A stretch of DNA of 64,000 nucleotides, taken from positions 38,093-102,092 of the forward strand of contig JAAYXB010000027.1 in assembly GCA_012516125.1 (NCBI GenBank), written 5' to 3'. Every line of letters begins with the position of its first letter. The first letter of the stretch is position 1. The notes beneath the pieces were generated by a model that saw only the letters and a program-made list of their open reading frames with translations, did no database searches and was not told where the DNA came from. Positions 7,833 to 16,377 of the stretch are shown piece by piece. Position numbers and translations under genes: made by a program. This DNA comes from Bacillota bacterium. Its GTDB lineage: Bacteria > Bacillota > SHA-98 > UBA4971.

Positions 7833-8854
7833 TCGCTTTCACCTTCCTGCAGCTTCGTCGTCCAGCGCTTGCTGGGCCAGAGCCCCTGAGGACGGAAGAT
7901 CATCATGAGCGCCATGGCGGCGCCGAAGAATAACATGCGGTACTGGGCGAAGTTCCGGAGGATCTCAGGGAGCACCAGCATAGCCGCGGATCCGAGGACC
8001 ACGCCGGGGATCGATCCCATGCCCCCCAGAACCACGATGCAGAACAGTATTACCGACTCCATGAATGTGAAGCTTTCGGGCGATATGACCACCAGCTTGG
8101 CGGCGAAGATGGTCCCCGTCGCGCCCGCAAGGCCTGCCCCGAGGGTGAACGCCAGGAGCTTGGCCGACCGAACATCTATGCCCATGGCCTCGGCCGCCAC
8201 CTCATCCTCCCGGATGCAGTTCCACGCGCGGCCGATGCGTGAGCGCTGCAACCGCACAAGGGCGAACATGCTTGCCGCGACGCACGCCCAGACCAGATAG
8301 TAGAAGTGCATGGGCTTCTGTATCACAAGCCCGAATACCCGGAACTGGTCCAGCATGATGATGCCGTTGGGGCCGCCCGTGAGCCCCCAGGGGTTGTTGA
8401 GGAGGCTGATGCGGATCATCTCGTTGAGGCCTATCGTCACGATGAGGAGGTAGTCCCCTCGAAGGTGGATGATGGGGCGCGCCAGCACGTAACCGGCAAG
8501 CCCGGCCACGACCCCGCTCAGCGGCAAGAGCAGCCAGAGTGAGATCCCGAAGTGTCCGCTCAAGATGGCCGTCGTGTATGACCCGATGGCGAAAAAGGCC
8601 ATGTGACCCATGTCGAAAAGGCCGACTTCGCCAACTATGATGTTCAGGCTGAGGCCGAGAAGCACGTAGATGCCCCAGAAGACGGCGACATCGATCCAGT
8701 AGTCGCTCGCAACCATTGGGAAGACCATCGCAGCTATAGCGACGGCTCCTACCGCCCAGCCCGAGTAGCGGCCGACAAGTCCAAGTCCGGACGCTCCGGA
8801 TACCGATCTATGGCGTCCCGGTGCAGGCCCGGGTCCGAGACGCAACAATGCCAC
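7829..8854 (-). CDS. livM: Branched-chain amino acid ABC transporter permease LivM
   Basis: 341 residues with about nine hydrophobic segments. The LivM-family features are NIIVGEVGLFDMGHMAFFAIGSY near the N-terminus and GGMGSIPGVVLGSAAM near the C-terminus, plus the cytoplasmic loop IREDEVAAEAMGIDV that couples to the ATPases. The start is GTG 8854 after GGGGAGGAG. It forms the membrane channel with LivH. It is separated from livH by about 195 non-coding bases, unusual inside an otherwise overlapping operon. Confidence 0.92.
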   Translation of the reverse strand: MALLRLGPGPAPGRHRSVSGASGLGLVGRYSGWAVGAVAIAAMVFPMVASDYWIDVAVFWGIYVLLGLSLNIIVGEVGLFDMGHMAFFAIGSYTTAILSGHFGISLWLLLPLSGVVAGLAGYVLARPIIHLRGDYLLIVTIGLNEMIRISLLNNPWGLTGGPNGIIMLDQFRVFGLVIQKPMHFYYLVWACVAASMFALVRLQRSRIGRAWNCIREDEVAAEAMGIDVRSAKLLAFTLGAGLAGATGTIFAAKLVVISPESFTFMESVILFCIVVLGGMGSIPGVVLGSAAMLVLPEILRNFAQYRMLFFGAAMALMMIFRPQGLWPSKRWTTKLQEGESE

Positions 8855-9005
8855 GTTCTACGCTCCTCCCCTACTTGAACTTGCTAAGACTGCCGGGGCT
8901 CTTCTCTGCCTCCTACCCTTCTCCTGAGCCTGCCGCCACTTTCCTGCTCCGTCCCGATGAACCGCGCCGAGCCCGCCGAACCCACCACGACTGGATACGG
9001 TCGAA

Positions 9006-9048
9006 CCCGCGCTAGCAGTGAGGACCCCGCGCCAGCAATCAGGACCCG
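9006..9048. repeat. 20-base tandem duplication between livM and livH
   Basis: Two imperfect tandem copies of CCCGCGCTAGCAGTGAGGAC (9006-9025 and 9026-9045, about 16 of 20 identical) lie just after the livH stop. They sit in the 196-base spacer, which otherwise holds only the livM ribosome-binding site. Confidence 0.6.
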
Positions 9049-9050
9049 TC

Positions 9051-9956
9051 CTAGACCTTTTCGGCGACGCGTTCGCCCAGCAGGCCGGTAGGCCGGAAGA
9101 TGAGAAGCAGAATCAGGATGAGAAACACGAACACGTCCTTCCACGCGGCCGAGATGTAGCCTGCTCCAAGCATCTCCAGAATTCCTAGCAGCAGGCCACC
9201 CACCATGGCTCCTGGTATGTTCCCGATACCCCCGAGGATTGCCGCGGTGAAGGCTTTCAGGCCATACGACCACCCGACCGTGAAGTGAATCTGCCGGTAG
9301 TACAGCCCGAGCAGCACCCCCGCCACCGCGCCGAGCCCGGGCCCGATGACAAAGATGAGCCGGATGATCTGGTCCACGTCGATGCCCATGAGCCTTGCGG
9401 TGTCGTGGTCGATGGCCGTGGCCCGGATGGCCGCCCCCGCTGTCGTGCGCTGGACGAAAAGGTACAGGCCTGCCATCAAAAGAATAGACACCACCAGGAT
9501 GAGCACCTGCATGAACCCTATGTGGACGGCGCCGATCTCCCACCGCAGATCAGGGACAGCCCACGGAGGATACGCTCGGTAGCGCGGACCCCAGATGAGC
9601 ATGGCCGCGTTCTGCAGGAAGATCGAAACCCCCATGGCGGACACAACGGCCGTCAGGCGATTTGACCGACGAAGTGGGCGGTAGGCTGCACGCTCTACCA
9701 GCACTCCGAGGACAGCGATCCCCATGGCTGACACAATCACTGTCACGATGAGCGCGGCCCACAGGGGCAGGGCACTACCCACAAATGTGCTCACGAGCAG
9801 AGTGAACCCGAGGTATGATCCTAGCATGAAGAAGTCGCCGTGGGCGAAGTTGATGAGCCGCATCACGCCGTAGACCATCGTGTAGCCCAGCGCGACCAGG
9901 GCGTACACTGCCCCTACCGTGAGACCGTTGACGAGCTGTTCTATAAACAAAGCCAT
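9051..9956 (-). CDS. livH: Branched-chain amino acid ABC transporter permease LivH
   Basis: 301 residues, eight or so hydrophobic segments. The family hallmarks are LVNGLTVGAVYALVALGYTM at the N-terminus, LINFAHGDFFMLGSY after it, and AFTAAILGGIGNIPGAMVGG near the C-terminus. The loop IRATAIDHDTARLMGIDVDQ contacts the ATPases. It is the partner of LivM. A strong hairpin (9963-10000) lies immediately upstream, between livK and livH, and probably protects the abundant livK message. Confidence 0.93.
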   Translation of the reverse strand: MALFIEQLVNGLTVGAVYALVALGYTMVYGVMRLINFAHGDFFMLGSYLGFTLLVSTFVGSALPLWAALIVTVIVSAMGIAVLGVLVERAAYRPLRRSNRLTAVVSAMGVSIFLQNAAMLIWGPRYRAYPPWAVPDLRWEIGAVHIGFMQVLILVVSILLMAGLYLFVQRTTAGAAIRATAIDHDTARLMGIDVDQIIRLIFVIGPGLGAVAGVLLGLYYRQIHFTVGWSYGLKAFTAAILGGIGNIPGAMVGGLLLGILEMLGAGYISAAWKDVFVFLILILLLIFRPTGLLGERVAEKV

Positions 9957-9962
9957 ACCTTC

Positions 9963-10000
9963 GGCACGGAGACCCCGCCTTGCGGGCGGGCCTCCGTGCC
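9963..10000 (-). promoter_or_regulatory. Intergenic hairpin between livK and livH
   Basis: GGCACGGAG (9963-9971) and CTCCGTGCC (9992-10000) pair perfectly and enclose a second GC-rich stem. No T-run follows, so it is not a complete terminator. Placed right after the binding-protein gene and before the permeases, it resembles the mRNA-stabilising or partial-termination hairpins that raise binding protein over permease in ABC operons (inference). Confidence 0.55.
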
Positions 10001-10084
10001 GCCACCTCCATTCCGGATGCCATGTCTTAGGGCGCGGACAACCTGCCCTCTAGGCCGCGCGCCCGGTGCCAGGGACGCCTGGCG

Positions 10085-11242
10085 TCACGGCTGGTATGGC
10101 TTGAACTTCCCGTCAGCGGTCACCTCGTACGCCAGGTAGATCGCTCCTTCACGGTCACCTGCGTCATCAAACGAAATGGGGCCGGTAATGCCGGGGAGGT
10201 CCTTCATCTTGTGCCGGATGTAATCGGCGAGAACCTTCGAATCAGTGGACTTTGTCGCCTCGATGGCGGCAGCGATGACCTTGAGCGCGTCTGCCGCATA
10301 AACAGGCCAGGGGCTGCTCGGCGGCGCCTTATGGCGACGTATGTACTCGTCGAGGAAAGGCTTCGCTTCAGCATAGCGCAGGTCGGTCGGCATGGGCTCC
10401 TGCGTCATCAGGGCGCCCTTCGCTATCTCTAGGCCGGCGATGCTCATGAACTCGGCGTTGATCGCCGCGTTGCCGCCCACGAAAACTGCCTTGCTCCCGA
10501 GGTCTCTCATCTGCCTGATGATGAGGCCTGCCTCTGGGTAGTAGCCCGTGTAGTACACCACCTCAGGCTTGGTGGCCTGCATGCGGCTGAGGACGGGCGT
10601 GAAGTCTCTCTCGCCCGGAGTCACGGCGTCGTAGAACACGATCTCCGCCTTCTTCGCCTGCTCGAGCGAGCGACGCGCCGCCTCAGCGAGCCCTTTTGCG
10701 AACGTGGTATTATCATGCAGGATGGCCACCCTCTTGAGCTTGAGGGTGTCGTTCACGAGCTGCGCGAAGAAAGCGCCCTGGCGGTCGTCGCGGAAGCACG
10801 TGCGGAAGAAGAACTTCCACCCGTGGGCCGTGAGCTGCTCCGCCGTGGACCCGTATGCGATGTTGAGAAGCCCCGCCCTCTCGTAAATCGTCGCTGACGG
10901 CTCATTTACGGACGAGCCATAAGTGCCTATCACCGCGACCACTTTCTCGCTCAGCATACGCTGCGCGACCAGCGCGCTCTGTTTGGGGCTGCACTGGTCG
11001 TCGCCGGGGACGATCTCGATTGGACGTCCCAGGACACCACCTTTCGCGTTGATTTCGTCCGCCACGATCTGGACGCAGTTCAGCGCCATTTCACCTTCAT
11101 ACGCCCACTGCCCAGTGATCGGCGCCTGGAGGCCTATGCGGATTGGCTCTTTCGCGGCGAACGCCAAGGTTCCCAGCCCCAGCCCCAGCCCAAGAACCAT
11201 CACCAGAAAGACAAGACACAATCTCGACCGACAACCTCTCAC
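10085..11242 (-). CDS. livK: Branched-chain amino acid ABC transporter substrate-binding protein
   Basis: 385 residues with an N-terminal signal (RLCLVFLVMVLGLGLGLGTLAFA) followed by EPIRIGLQAPITGQWAYEGE, the start of a Leu/Ile/Val-binding periplasmic fold (peripla_BP_6). The segment QIVADEINAKGGVLGRPIEI and the AVIGTYGSSVNEPSATIYE ligand-pocket region are typical. There is no lipobox Cys at the signal end, so retention by the membrane would be through an uncleaved anchor or another factor. GTG 11242 follows GGAGG at a good distance. It is the first gene of the liv operon; the ligand could be an amino acid or another small carboxylate. Confidence 0.92.
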   Translation of the reverse strand: MRGCRSRLCLVFLVMVLGLGLGLGTLAFAAKEPIRIGLQAPITGQWAYEGEMALNCVQIVADEINAKGGVLGRPIEIVPGDDQCSPKQSALVAQRMLSEKVVAVIGTYGSSVNEPSATIYERAGLLNIAYGSTAEQLTAHGWKFFFRTCFRDDRQGAFFAQLVNDTLKLKRVAILHDNTTFAKGLAEAARRSLEQAKKAEIVFYDAVTPGERDFTPVLSRMQATKPEVVYYTGYYPEAGLIIRQMRDLGSKAVFVGGNAAINAEFMSIAGLEIAKGALMTQEPMPTDLRYAEAKPFLDEYIRRHKAPPSSPWPVYAADALKVIAAAIEATKSTDSKVLADYIRHKMKDLPGITGPISFDDAGDREGAIYLAYEVTADGKFKPYQP

Positions 11243-11557
11243 TTCTCAAGCACCTCCTGTCGATCCTTTCCTTCCGCCGAGGCCCGCGTGTGTTCATCCG
11301 CCCCATCGGGTTCTCGCGCCTTCGATGGACTTCTTGTCTGGGTACCCCTCCGGATACGCACGCTTCCTCCGCGGAGGCGATATCACGCATAATAATTCGT
11401 CCTGTCCCGGGCCAGTCCTCCTTCTTTATGGCCATTCTGTGAGAGGATTTTGCGCCGCCGGCAGCTTTGACCGCCGTTCGAGCGGAGCGCCCAGGCGGCG
11501 CGCGGCCACATCCACTATGCGCGGCGTACCAGCGTACCCCGGCCCAAATCCCGGGAG

Positions 11558-11716
11558 CTAAGTGAGGGTGCGTCGATTCTTGTCCGTTTTCCAGTGGTCG
11601 TGGGTTGCCGGTGATTGCACGAGGGGTCTCAAAATCCGGCCACCTGCCCGACGGGCCGGATTTTGGCGAAGCGCGCCCCCTGGGGCGCCGTCCCCGAGTG
11701 CAACAACCGGCAACCC
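11558..11716. repeat. Repeat family copy A: CTAAGTGAGGGTGC end plus nested inverted repeats
   Basis: The left end CTAAGTGAGGGTGC (11558-11571) and the next 50 bases match copy B at 18342 at roughly three bases in four. It is followed by a 19-base inverted pair, GGGTTGCCGGTGATTGCAC (11602-11620) with 11698-11716. Inside lies a perfect 11-base pair, AAAATCCGGCC (11631-11641) with 11654-11664. The inner hairpin could act as a bidirectional terminator. No matching right-hand CTAAGTG end is visible, so this copy is rearranged or truncated. Confidence 0.65.
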
Positions 11717-11736
11717 GGCAACCCGGCAACTAAAGG

Positions 11737-11937
11737 CGCCCTGGTCACGAGGGGACCAGGGCGTATGATAAGCTGGTCCCCAGAGGACCATCTTCGCGCG
11801 GGATCTGATCCCGGGTGCTCCACCTTTCCTGGTTTCAACGAGAGAGCGCGGGAGGGGAGGTCCCCAGAGGACCAGATTGCGTGCCGGGCTGGTTCCCACG
11901 GGACCAGGTCTGCCCGCAGCCTGGTCCTCGGAGGACC
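11737..11937. repeat. Array of five GGTCC/GGACC palindromes at 32-bp spacing
   Basis: Five imperfect palindromes of the form TGGTCC-N5-GGACCA are centred at about 11750, 11782, 11866, 11898 and 11930. Spacings are 32, 84, 32 and 32 bases. The first is extended to arms CGCCCTGGTC / GACCAGGGCG (11737-11763). A sixth, different palindrome (CGGGATCTGATCCCG, 11799-11813) lies between. No convincing gene overlaps: the open frames across the array have compositions imposed by the repeats. The 243 bases on its livK side, 11243-11485, hold no gene I can support. Confidence 0.7.
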
Positions 11938-12110
11938 ACCTGTACCCTGGCTGCTGGCCAGCGCATGCGCGCGTGTGAACACCCAGCATTGAACCTAAAG
12001 AAGGGGCAACGGGCGTGACCGACCAGGCGTCGTTCCTAAATCCGTTCCCAAGCTGGCGACGGGAGGCATCTACTATGAGAGACCGGAGAACAAAACCGCT
12101 GCTAAATGGC

Positions 12111-12198
12111 TGGTGCGAGAGGAGGGACTTGAACCCTCACGGGGGTTACCCACCAGATCCTAAGTCTGGCGCGTCTGCCGTTCCGCCACTCTCGCACC
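12111..12198 (-). tRNA. tRNA-Leu (anticodon TAG)
   Basis: The minus strand folds as a class II tRNA. The acceptor GGTGCGA pairs with TCGCACC, and the anticodon arm CCAGA-CTTAGGA-TCTGG gives anticodon TAG. A long variable arm (GGGTAACCCCCGTGAGGG region) and a GGTTCAAGTCC T-arm follow. The discriminator is A; CCA is not encoded. Bases 12199-12417, between it and the patatin gene, hold nothing I can assign. Confidence 0.96.
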
Positions 12199-12417
12199 CA
12201 AAATCTGTAGATATGCGGCTCCGCACGTCTCCACACGTCTCGGTCGCGTGCAGCACAACGGGTCGTGAATTCATTCTACCCGCGGACTTATTCTACCAGA
12301 TACACGGTACAGGATCAACGGCCCTGCATCGTTCGTTTGCTCGCAAGCCTCCACACGAGGCAGCGGAGTCCGCCGTTCGCGACCGAAAGCCTGTCAGCGG
12401 TGGGGCATCCCTCCGGG

Positions 12418-13242
12418 CTACCACGGCAGCCTGCTTATGGCTTTGCGGATGCTTGGCAGGGCTCCAATCGCCGCCTGCTCGCCGCGGGCGATGATCTCGC
12501 GCGCTTCCCAGAACTCCGCGCCCGTGGCGAACGACACGTCGGGCTCGATCACCACTTTCGCCTCGGCCCGCCTGAACTCGAAGAGGCGCATCTGCATGAT
12601 ATCAAGGGTGTTCAGGATGATGTCCACGGTCCCCGGCTTTTCAACTTGCTTGCGCTCGAGTTTCGGCAGCACGCTCACGGCAACGGGCACCGCCCACCTA
12701 TCGAGCAGGCGGATGTAATCGACCGGGACCGGGTTTACCACGCCGCCGTCCACGAGCATTCTGCGCCCAAGCTGAACCGGCACAAAGACGACCGGGATGG
12801 AGATGCTGGCCCGTATGGCGTCAACGACGTCGCCATCCCGAAGGACGACCTCCTCGCCCGTGAGAACATCCGCTGCAGCTACGGCCAGCGGGATCTTAAG
12901 CTGCGAAAACCGCACGTCGCCGATGAACGAGCGCAAGAGTTCCTGGATCTTCTTCCCGACGAGGAATCCCTGCTTCGGGGGTATGGGATCTACCCAGGCC
13001 AGGACCGACCGCTTCGTCACAGCAAGCGCATGCTTCTCCATTTCGGCGAGGGGCATTCCTGCCGCGTAAAGTCCCCCGATGAGGGCACCCATGCTCGCTC
13101 CTGAGATCGCTCTTATCTCGATTCCCTCGCGCTCCAGGACTTTCAGCACGCCGATGTGGGCAAGCCCCCTCGCAGCGCCGGAGCCAAGGGCCAGTCCGAC
13201 GCCACGTTTGCGCAGGCACCTGACATCCTCATCGACGGCCAT
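12418..13242 (-). CDS. Patatin-like phospholipase family protein (RssA/YlbK type)
   Basis: 274 residues. The oxyanion-hole glycine loop GLALGSGAARGLAHIGVL (about 15-33), nucleophile elbow GASMG (Ser about 50) and DGG catalytic Asp motif (LVDGGVVNPVPVDY, about 165) form the complete patatin Ser-Asp dyad. It should hydrolyse acyl esters; the natural lipid is unknown. No signal peptide or membrane segment is seen, so it is probably cytoplasmic. It is monocistronic, between a tRNA gene and acylphosphatase. Confidence 0.9.
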   Translation of the reverse strand: MAVDEDVRCLRKRGVGLALGSGAARGLAHIGVLKVLEREGIEIRAISGASMGALIGGLYAAGMPLAEMEKHALAVTKRSVLAWVDPIPPKQGFLVGKKIQELLRSFIGDVRFSQLKIPLAVAAADVLTGEEVVLRDGDVVDAIRASISIPVVFVPVQLGRRMLVDGGVVNPVPVDYIRLLDRWAVPVAVSVLPKLERKQVEKPGTVDIILNTLDIMQMRLFEFRRAEAKVVIEPDVSFATGAEFWEAREIIARGEQAAIGALPSIRKAISRLPW

Positions 13243-13384
13243 CCCAACACCATCCCCCTTGCCTGTTTCCTTTGCGCACGCCCGCCCCGCAAACTCGGTG
13301 AGTGGTTGTGCGTCCCGGCATATTATCTATGTCGTGTTGCGTCTTCAGGTGCATAACCCGGGCTGGCACGTTTCCCTCGCCCTT

Positions 13385-13699
13385 TCATCCGCGGACGCTG
13401 AAGGATGCGAACTCTCCCTGGTATGGGGCCCACCGCACGTCCACCCTGTCCACCCTGGCCCACGGCGGTCCTTCGCGCAAGAGTGCGACGAAGCGCTCGA
13501 CCTTGTAGCGCTCGCCTTCGACGACAAGCTCGACTGCGCCGTCATAGCGGTTCCTGACCCACCCGCGGAGGCCGAGAGCCGTCGCGTGTCTTCTGGCGAA
13601 CCCCCGAAAGCCAACGCCCTGGACCCTGCCGACGACCGTTATCTCAGCCCTGGCCTCATCTTTTGCGTTGTTGCCCTGTCTCGATTCTGTCCCACCCAT
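13385..13699 (-). CDS. Acylphosphatase
   Basis: 104 residues; the family core begins near residue 19 with ITVVGRVQGVGFRGFARRHA, which holds the phosphate-binding loop and catalytic Arg. The catalytic Asn is in GWVRNRYDGAVELVVEG. It hydrolyses acyl phosphates such as carbamoyl or 1,3-bisphosphoglycerate. The N-terminal 15-18 residues are extra and polar, so translation could start later, although no better start codon with a ribosome-binding site is apparent. It is a single small gene without an obvious operon. Confidence 0.9.
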   Translation of the reverse strand: MGGTESRQGNNAKDEARAEITVVGRVQGVGFRGFARRHATALGLRGWVRNRYDGAVELVVEGERYKVERFVALLREGPPWARVDRVDVRWAPYQGEFASFSVRG

Positions 13700-13921
13700 A
13701 GCCGCCGCCTTTGCCTCTTCATGGTTATGTTTCCATAATGTTTAGGACGCAAATTCTACAAGAACGCGACTAAAACCTGCATGACCGGCACATGACTATA
13801 ATTGCCGACGGTCCCACGGTTGATGCGAGGGGATTATGGCATAGGCCATATTCTGAAGGAGAGCGCCATTTCTCACCTTGTTGTGAACTTGCCTCTCCCA
13901 CCTCAACTCGACCGTCACCGT

Positions 13922-13996
13922 CGGCCCCGCGTTTTGAAGGACGAGAACGGGGCCGATAGAACGAGAGCCGCCTGGCGTTCCTGCCACGGCGGCTCT
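13922..13996 (-). terminator. Tandem hairpins downstream of tRNA-Pro
   Basis: On the minus strand AGAGCCGCC / GGCGGCTCT (13964-13996) is followed by CGTTCT, then a second stem CGGCCCCG / CGGGGCCG (about 13922-13956). They lie 60-130 bases after the tRNA and probably end its transcript, although the T-run is weak. The remaining 13700-13921 holds only a 68-codon open frame with no ribosome-binding site. Confidence 0.45.
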
Positions 13997-14055
13997 TGAC
14001 ATGCCTGTGCTGACGCACTGATCCCTGACCGGTGAGCAGTATTGGGTACAAAAAC

Positions 14056-14133
14056 TGGTCGGAGCGGCGAGACTTGAACTCGCGACCTCCTGAACCCCAT
14101 TCAGGCGCGCTAGCCAAACTGCGCCACGCCCCG
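14056..14133 (-). tRNA. tRNA-Pro (anticodon GGG)
   Basis: The minus strand gives acceptor CGGGGCG with CGCTCCG (one G-U) and D-arm GCGC-AGTTTGGCTA-GCGC. The anticodon arm CCTGA-ATGGGGT-TCAGG has anticodon GGG, and the T-arm is GCGAG-TTCAAGT-CTCGC. Discriminator A and an encoded CCA follow (14056-14058). All arms are intact. Confidence 0.97.
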
Positions 14134-14261
14134 ACCCAAGACTTGCTGGCCCGCGTCCCTTGCGGTCCAACTGCATTATAACAGATCGCCGGCGTGGCCG
14201 CAACCCCGAGTTTGACCATACGGCTTGAGTTCGACGAGGGAGGAGGCCGCGCTACCGGGCC

Positions 14262-14537
14262 TCACTTCGCAACGGCGTCTTTCAGGGTCTTGCCAGCCTT
14301 GAAAACCGGCACCGTCCTCGCTGCGATACGGATAGTCTTCCCGGTTCTCGGGTCTCTACCGGCCCTGGCCGCCCTCTTTCGCGTCTCGAAGCTGCCGAAG
14401 CCGACGAGCGAGACCTTGTCCCCTGCGGCAAGGGCTTCCGAGATGGATTCAAACACTGCGTCGACGACTCTTGCCGAGTCTTTCTTGGTAAAACCGGTTT
14501 TGGCTGCGACTTTGTCAACCAGTTCCGTCTTGGTCAT
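14262..14537 (-). CDS. hup: HU family DNA-binding protein
   Basis: 91 residues. [20 protein letters not shown] opens the helical dimerisation body; [20 protein letters not shown] leads into the beta arm with the [11 protein letters not shown] tip, which carries the nucleotide-intercalating Pro region, and [13 protein letters not shown] closes it. This is the normal length of bacterial HU. ATG 14537 has AAAGGAGGTTTCC upstream; the longer open frame behind it is non-coding. HU compacts DNA and helps replication and recombination. It lies next to spoIVA, an arrangement common in spore formers. Confidence 0.97.
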   Translation of the reverse strand: MTKTELVDKVAAKTGFTKKDSARVVDAVFESISEALAAGDKVSLVGFGSFETRKRAARAGRDPRTGKTIRIAARTVPVFKAGKTLKDAVAK

Positions 14538-14587
14538 TCCGGAAACCTCCTTTCGCAGGTATGTTGCCCACTTCAAGCAGGATTTAT

Positions 14588-14617
14588 AAAGGGCGGGCCG
14601 CGCAGTGCGGCCCGCCC
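14588..14617 (-). terminator. Intrinsic terminator downstream of spoIVA
   Basis: The minus strand forms an 11-pair stem GGGCGGGCCGC / GCGGCCCGCCC with loop ACTGC, followed by TTTATAAAT. It ends leftward transcription from spoIVA before hup. The 200 bases between it and the spoIVA stop carry no gene. Confidence 0.75.
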
Positions 14618-14822
14618 TCGCCGGTCTTCTCGTTCCCTTTCTCCTCACCACCATTTACTCTACCTTTCTACCTTGCCTGCACCCCTGACCGATGTTCCTC
14701 GCTCTCCCGCTCGCTTCCCTGCTCCCTGCCTCGTCTTCCCTCTCCTGTTCCCCGGTCTGTTCCCTGTCCGCGGCCATCCGCTTTCCGCCTGCTCTCCAGT
14801 TCTGCTCCGCGCCGCGCAGCCC

Positions 14823-16301
14823 TCACAGAATTATGCAGATGAGCCCGCCGCTCCCTTCGTTGACGATCTTCTGGAGAGTCTCCTGGAGCTTTTGCTGCGC
14901 GTTCTCGGGCATCCGGTAGAGCTTGCTCTCGATTCCCTCTTTCACCAGCTCATGCAGGGACTTCCCGAGGAAGTCGGTGTTCCAGATGCGGTCAGGATCC
15001 TTCTCGAACTCCTCCGAAAGTCGCCTGACAAGCTCTTCTCCCTGTCTCTCCGTTCCTACGTTCGTCGTAACCTCTGTCTCGATGTTCGCCCGGATCATGT
15101 GGATAGACGGCGCCGACGCCTTGAGCCTCACGCCGAACCGGCTGCCCTGTCTGATCAGCTCCGGCTCCTCGAACGTGAGCTCATCTAGCAGCGGCATGAC
15201 TATACCGTACCCCAACTCGCGCGCATCCCGCAGGCCGTCTGAGATCTTATCGTATTCCCTCTTTGCCACAGAAAGCTCCTTCATGAGCCGCAGAAGATGG
15301 TGGTCGCCTTCCACTTCAAGGCCGCTCACTTCCTGGACCACCTGGAAGAACAAGCTCCTCGGCGCCTCGAGGTCGATGACCACCGTTCCTGTGCCAAGTT
15401 CCATCGTAGTGAGGTCCGCCCCGGATACGAACTCCTCTTCGGAGAGCTTTTCCACGACCCTGTGTATGTCGCGTATCCTCTTGACTTCCTTCACGGTGGC
15501 GACCACAGCCTCCTGGAACCTCTGCCTGAGCCAGTGGTCTTCGGCGAGCTCGCTCAGCCACACGGGCAGCCGTACGCTTACCTCGCGGACGGGGAACTCG
15601 TAGAGTACCTCGCGCAGGACTCCCTTGACGTCCTCGACATCCATCCTCATGCAATCGAGAGGGATGACCGGCACCTGGTACTTCTCGGCTAGCTCGGATG
15701 CGAGGTCCTGGGCCTCCCTTGACCACGGTGCGACCGAGTTGAGGACCGCCACGAAAGGCTTGTGAAGCTGGCGAAGCTCGGCGATGACCCGCTCTTCCGC
15801 CGGCGCGTAATTCTCTCTCGGGATCTCCGTGATCGAGCCGTCGGTCAGCACGACGAGGCCGATGGTGGAGTGGTCTGTTATCACCTTCCGCGTGCCGAAC
15901 TCCGCCGCCTCCTCAAACGGGATCTCGTAGTCGAACCAGGGCGTAACGACCATCCTCGGGCCGGCCTCGTCCTCGTAGCCCAGCGCCCCCCTCACGGTAT
16001 AGCCGACACAGTCAACGAGTCTGACCCAGACCTTGACGTTGTCTTCGATTTCGACTTCCACGGCCTCGCTCGGCACGAACTTGGGCTCGGTGGTCATGAT
16101 GGTCTTACCGCCGCCGCTCTGCGGGAGTTCGTCCACTGAGCGCTGCTTGTCGTATACGTCAGAGATGTTCGGGAGGACCAGGAGGTCCATGAAGCGCTTG
16201 ATGAATGTGGACTTTCCCGTTCTGACCGGCCCGACCACTCCGATGTAGATATCGCCGCCCGTCCTTGTAGCGATGTCCTGGAAGATATCGAACGTCTCCA
16301 T
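14823..16301 (-). CDS. spoIVA: Stage IV sporulation protein A, SpoIVA
   Basis: 492 residues, the same length as the Bacillus subtilis protein. METFDIFQDIATRTGGDIYI opens it, with Walker A GVVGPVRTGKSTFIKRFMDL (about 23-40) and a TRAFAC-type ATPase domain with DCVGY. A middle domain and a conserved C-terminal tail ending GSGGLICIIL follow. It hydrolyses ATP and polymerises on the forespore surface to form the coat basement layer and to tether cortex assembly. ATG 16301 has GGGAGGGAG upstream; seven extra codons before it are unlikely to be translated. A sigma-E-like promoter lies 45-75 bases upstream, fitting mother-cell expression. Confidence 0.97.
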   Translation of the reverse strand: METFDIFQDIATRTGGDIYIGVVGPVRTGKSTFIKRFMDLLVLPNISDVYDKQRSVDELPQSGGGKTIMTTEPKFVPSEAVEVEIEDNVKVWVRLVDCVGYTVRGALGYEDEAGPRMVVTPWFDYEIPFEEAAEFGTRKVITDHSTIGLVVLTDGSITEIPRENYAPAEERVIAELRQLHKPFVAVLNSVAPWSREAQDLASELAEKYQVPVIPLDCMRMDVEDVKGVLREVLYEFPVREVSVRLPVWLSELAEDHWLRQRFQEAVVATVKEVKRIRDIHRVVEKLSEEEFVSGADLTTMELGTGTVVIDLEAPRSLFFQVVQEVSGLEVEGDHHLLRLMKELSVAKREYDKISDGLRDARELGYGIVMPLLDELTFEEPELIRQGSRFGVRLKASAPSIHMIRANIETEVTTNVGTERQGEELVRRLSEEFEKDPDRIWNTDFLGKSLHELVKEGIESKLYRMPENAQQKLQETLQKIVNEGSGGLICIIL

Positions 16302-16346
16302 ACCGGCTCCCTCCCCCGGCACCGGGTCGCACCCGGCTTTCAGAAT

Positions 16347-16377
16347 AATGTATATGAGTGGAGGGAGCGATTATTAC
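16347..16377 (-). promoter_or_regulatory. Candidate sigma-E promoter of spoIVA
   Basis: The minus strand reads GTAATAAT (16370-16377), a 13-base gap, then CATATACATT (16347-16356). This resembles the sigma-E pattern (ATA-rich -35, CATACA-T -10). The position upstream of spoIVA fits the known mother-cell control of this gene. Confidence 0.5.

Noticed and set aside
11737..11937. CRISPR array
   Set aside because: The repeated units are short palindromes without 30-40 base unique spacers of constant length, and no cas genes occur.
11558..11989. Open frames across the palindrome array on both strands
   Set aside because: Residue composition follows the GGTCC repeats; no ribosome-binding sites or family similarity.
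13796..14002. 68-codon minus-strand frame after tRNA-Pro
   Set aside because: No ribosome-binding site; it covers two hairpins that look like the tRNA terminator.
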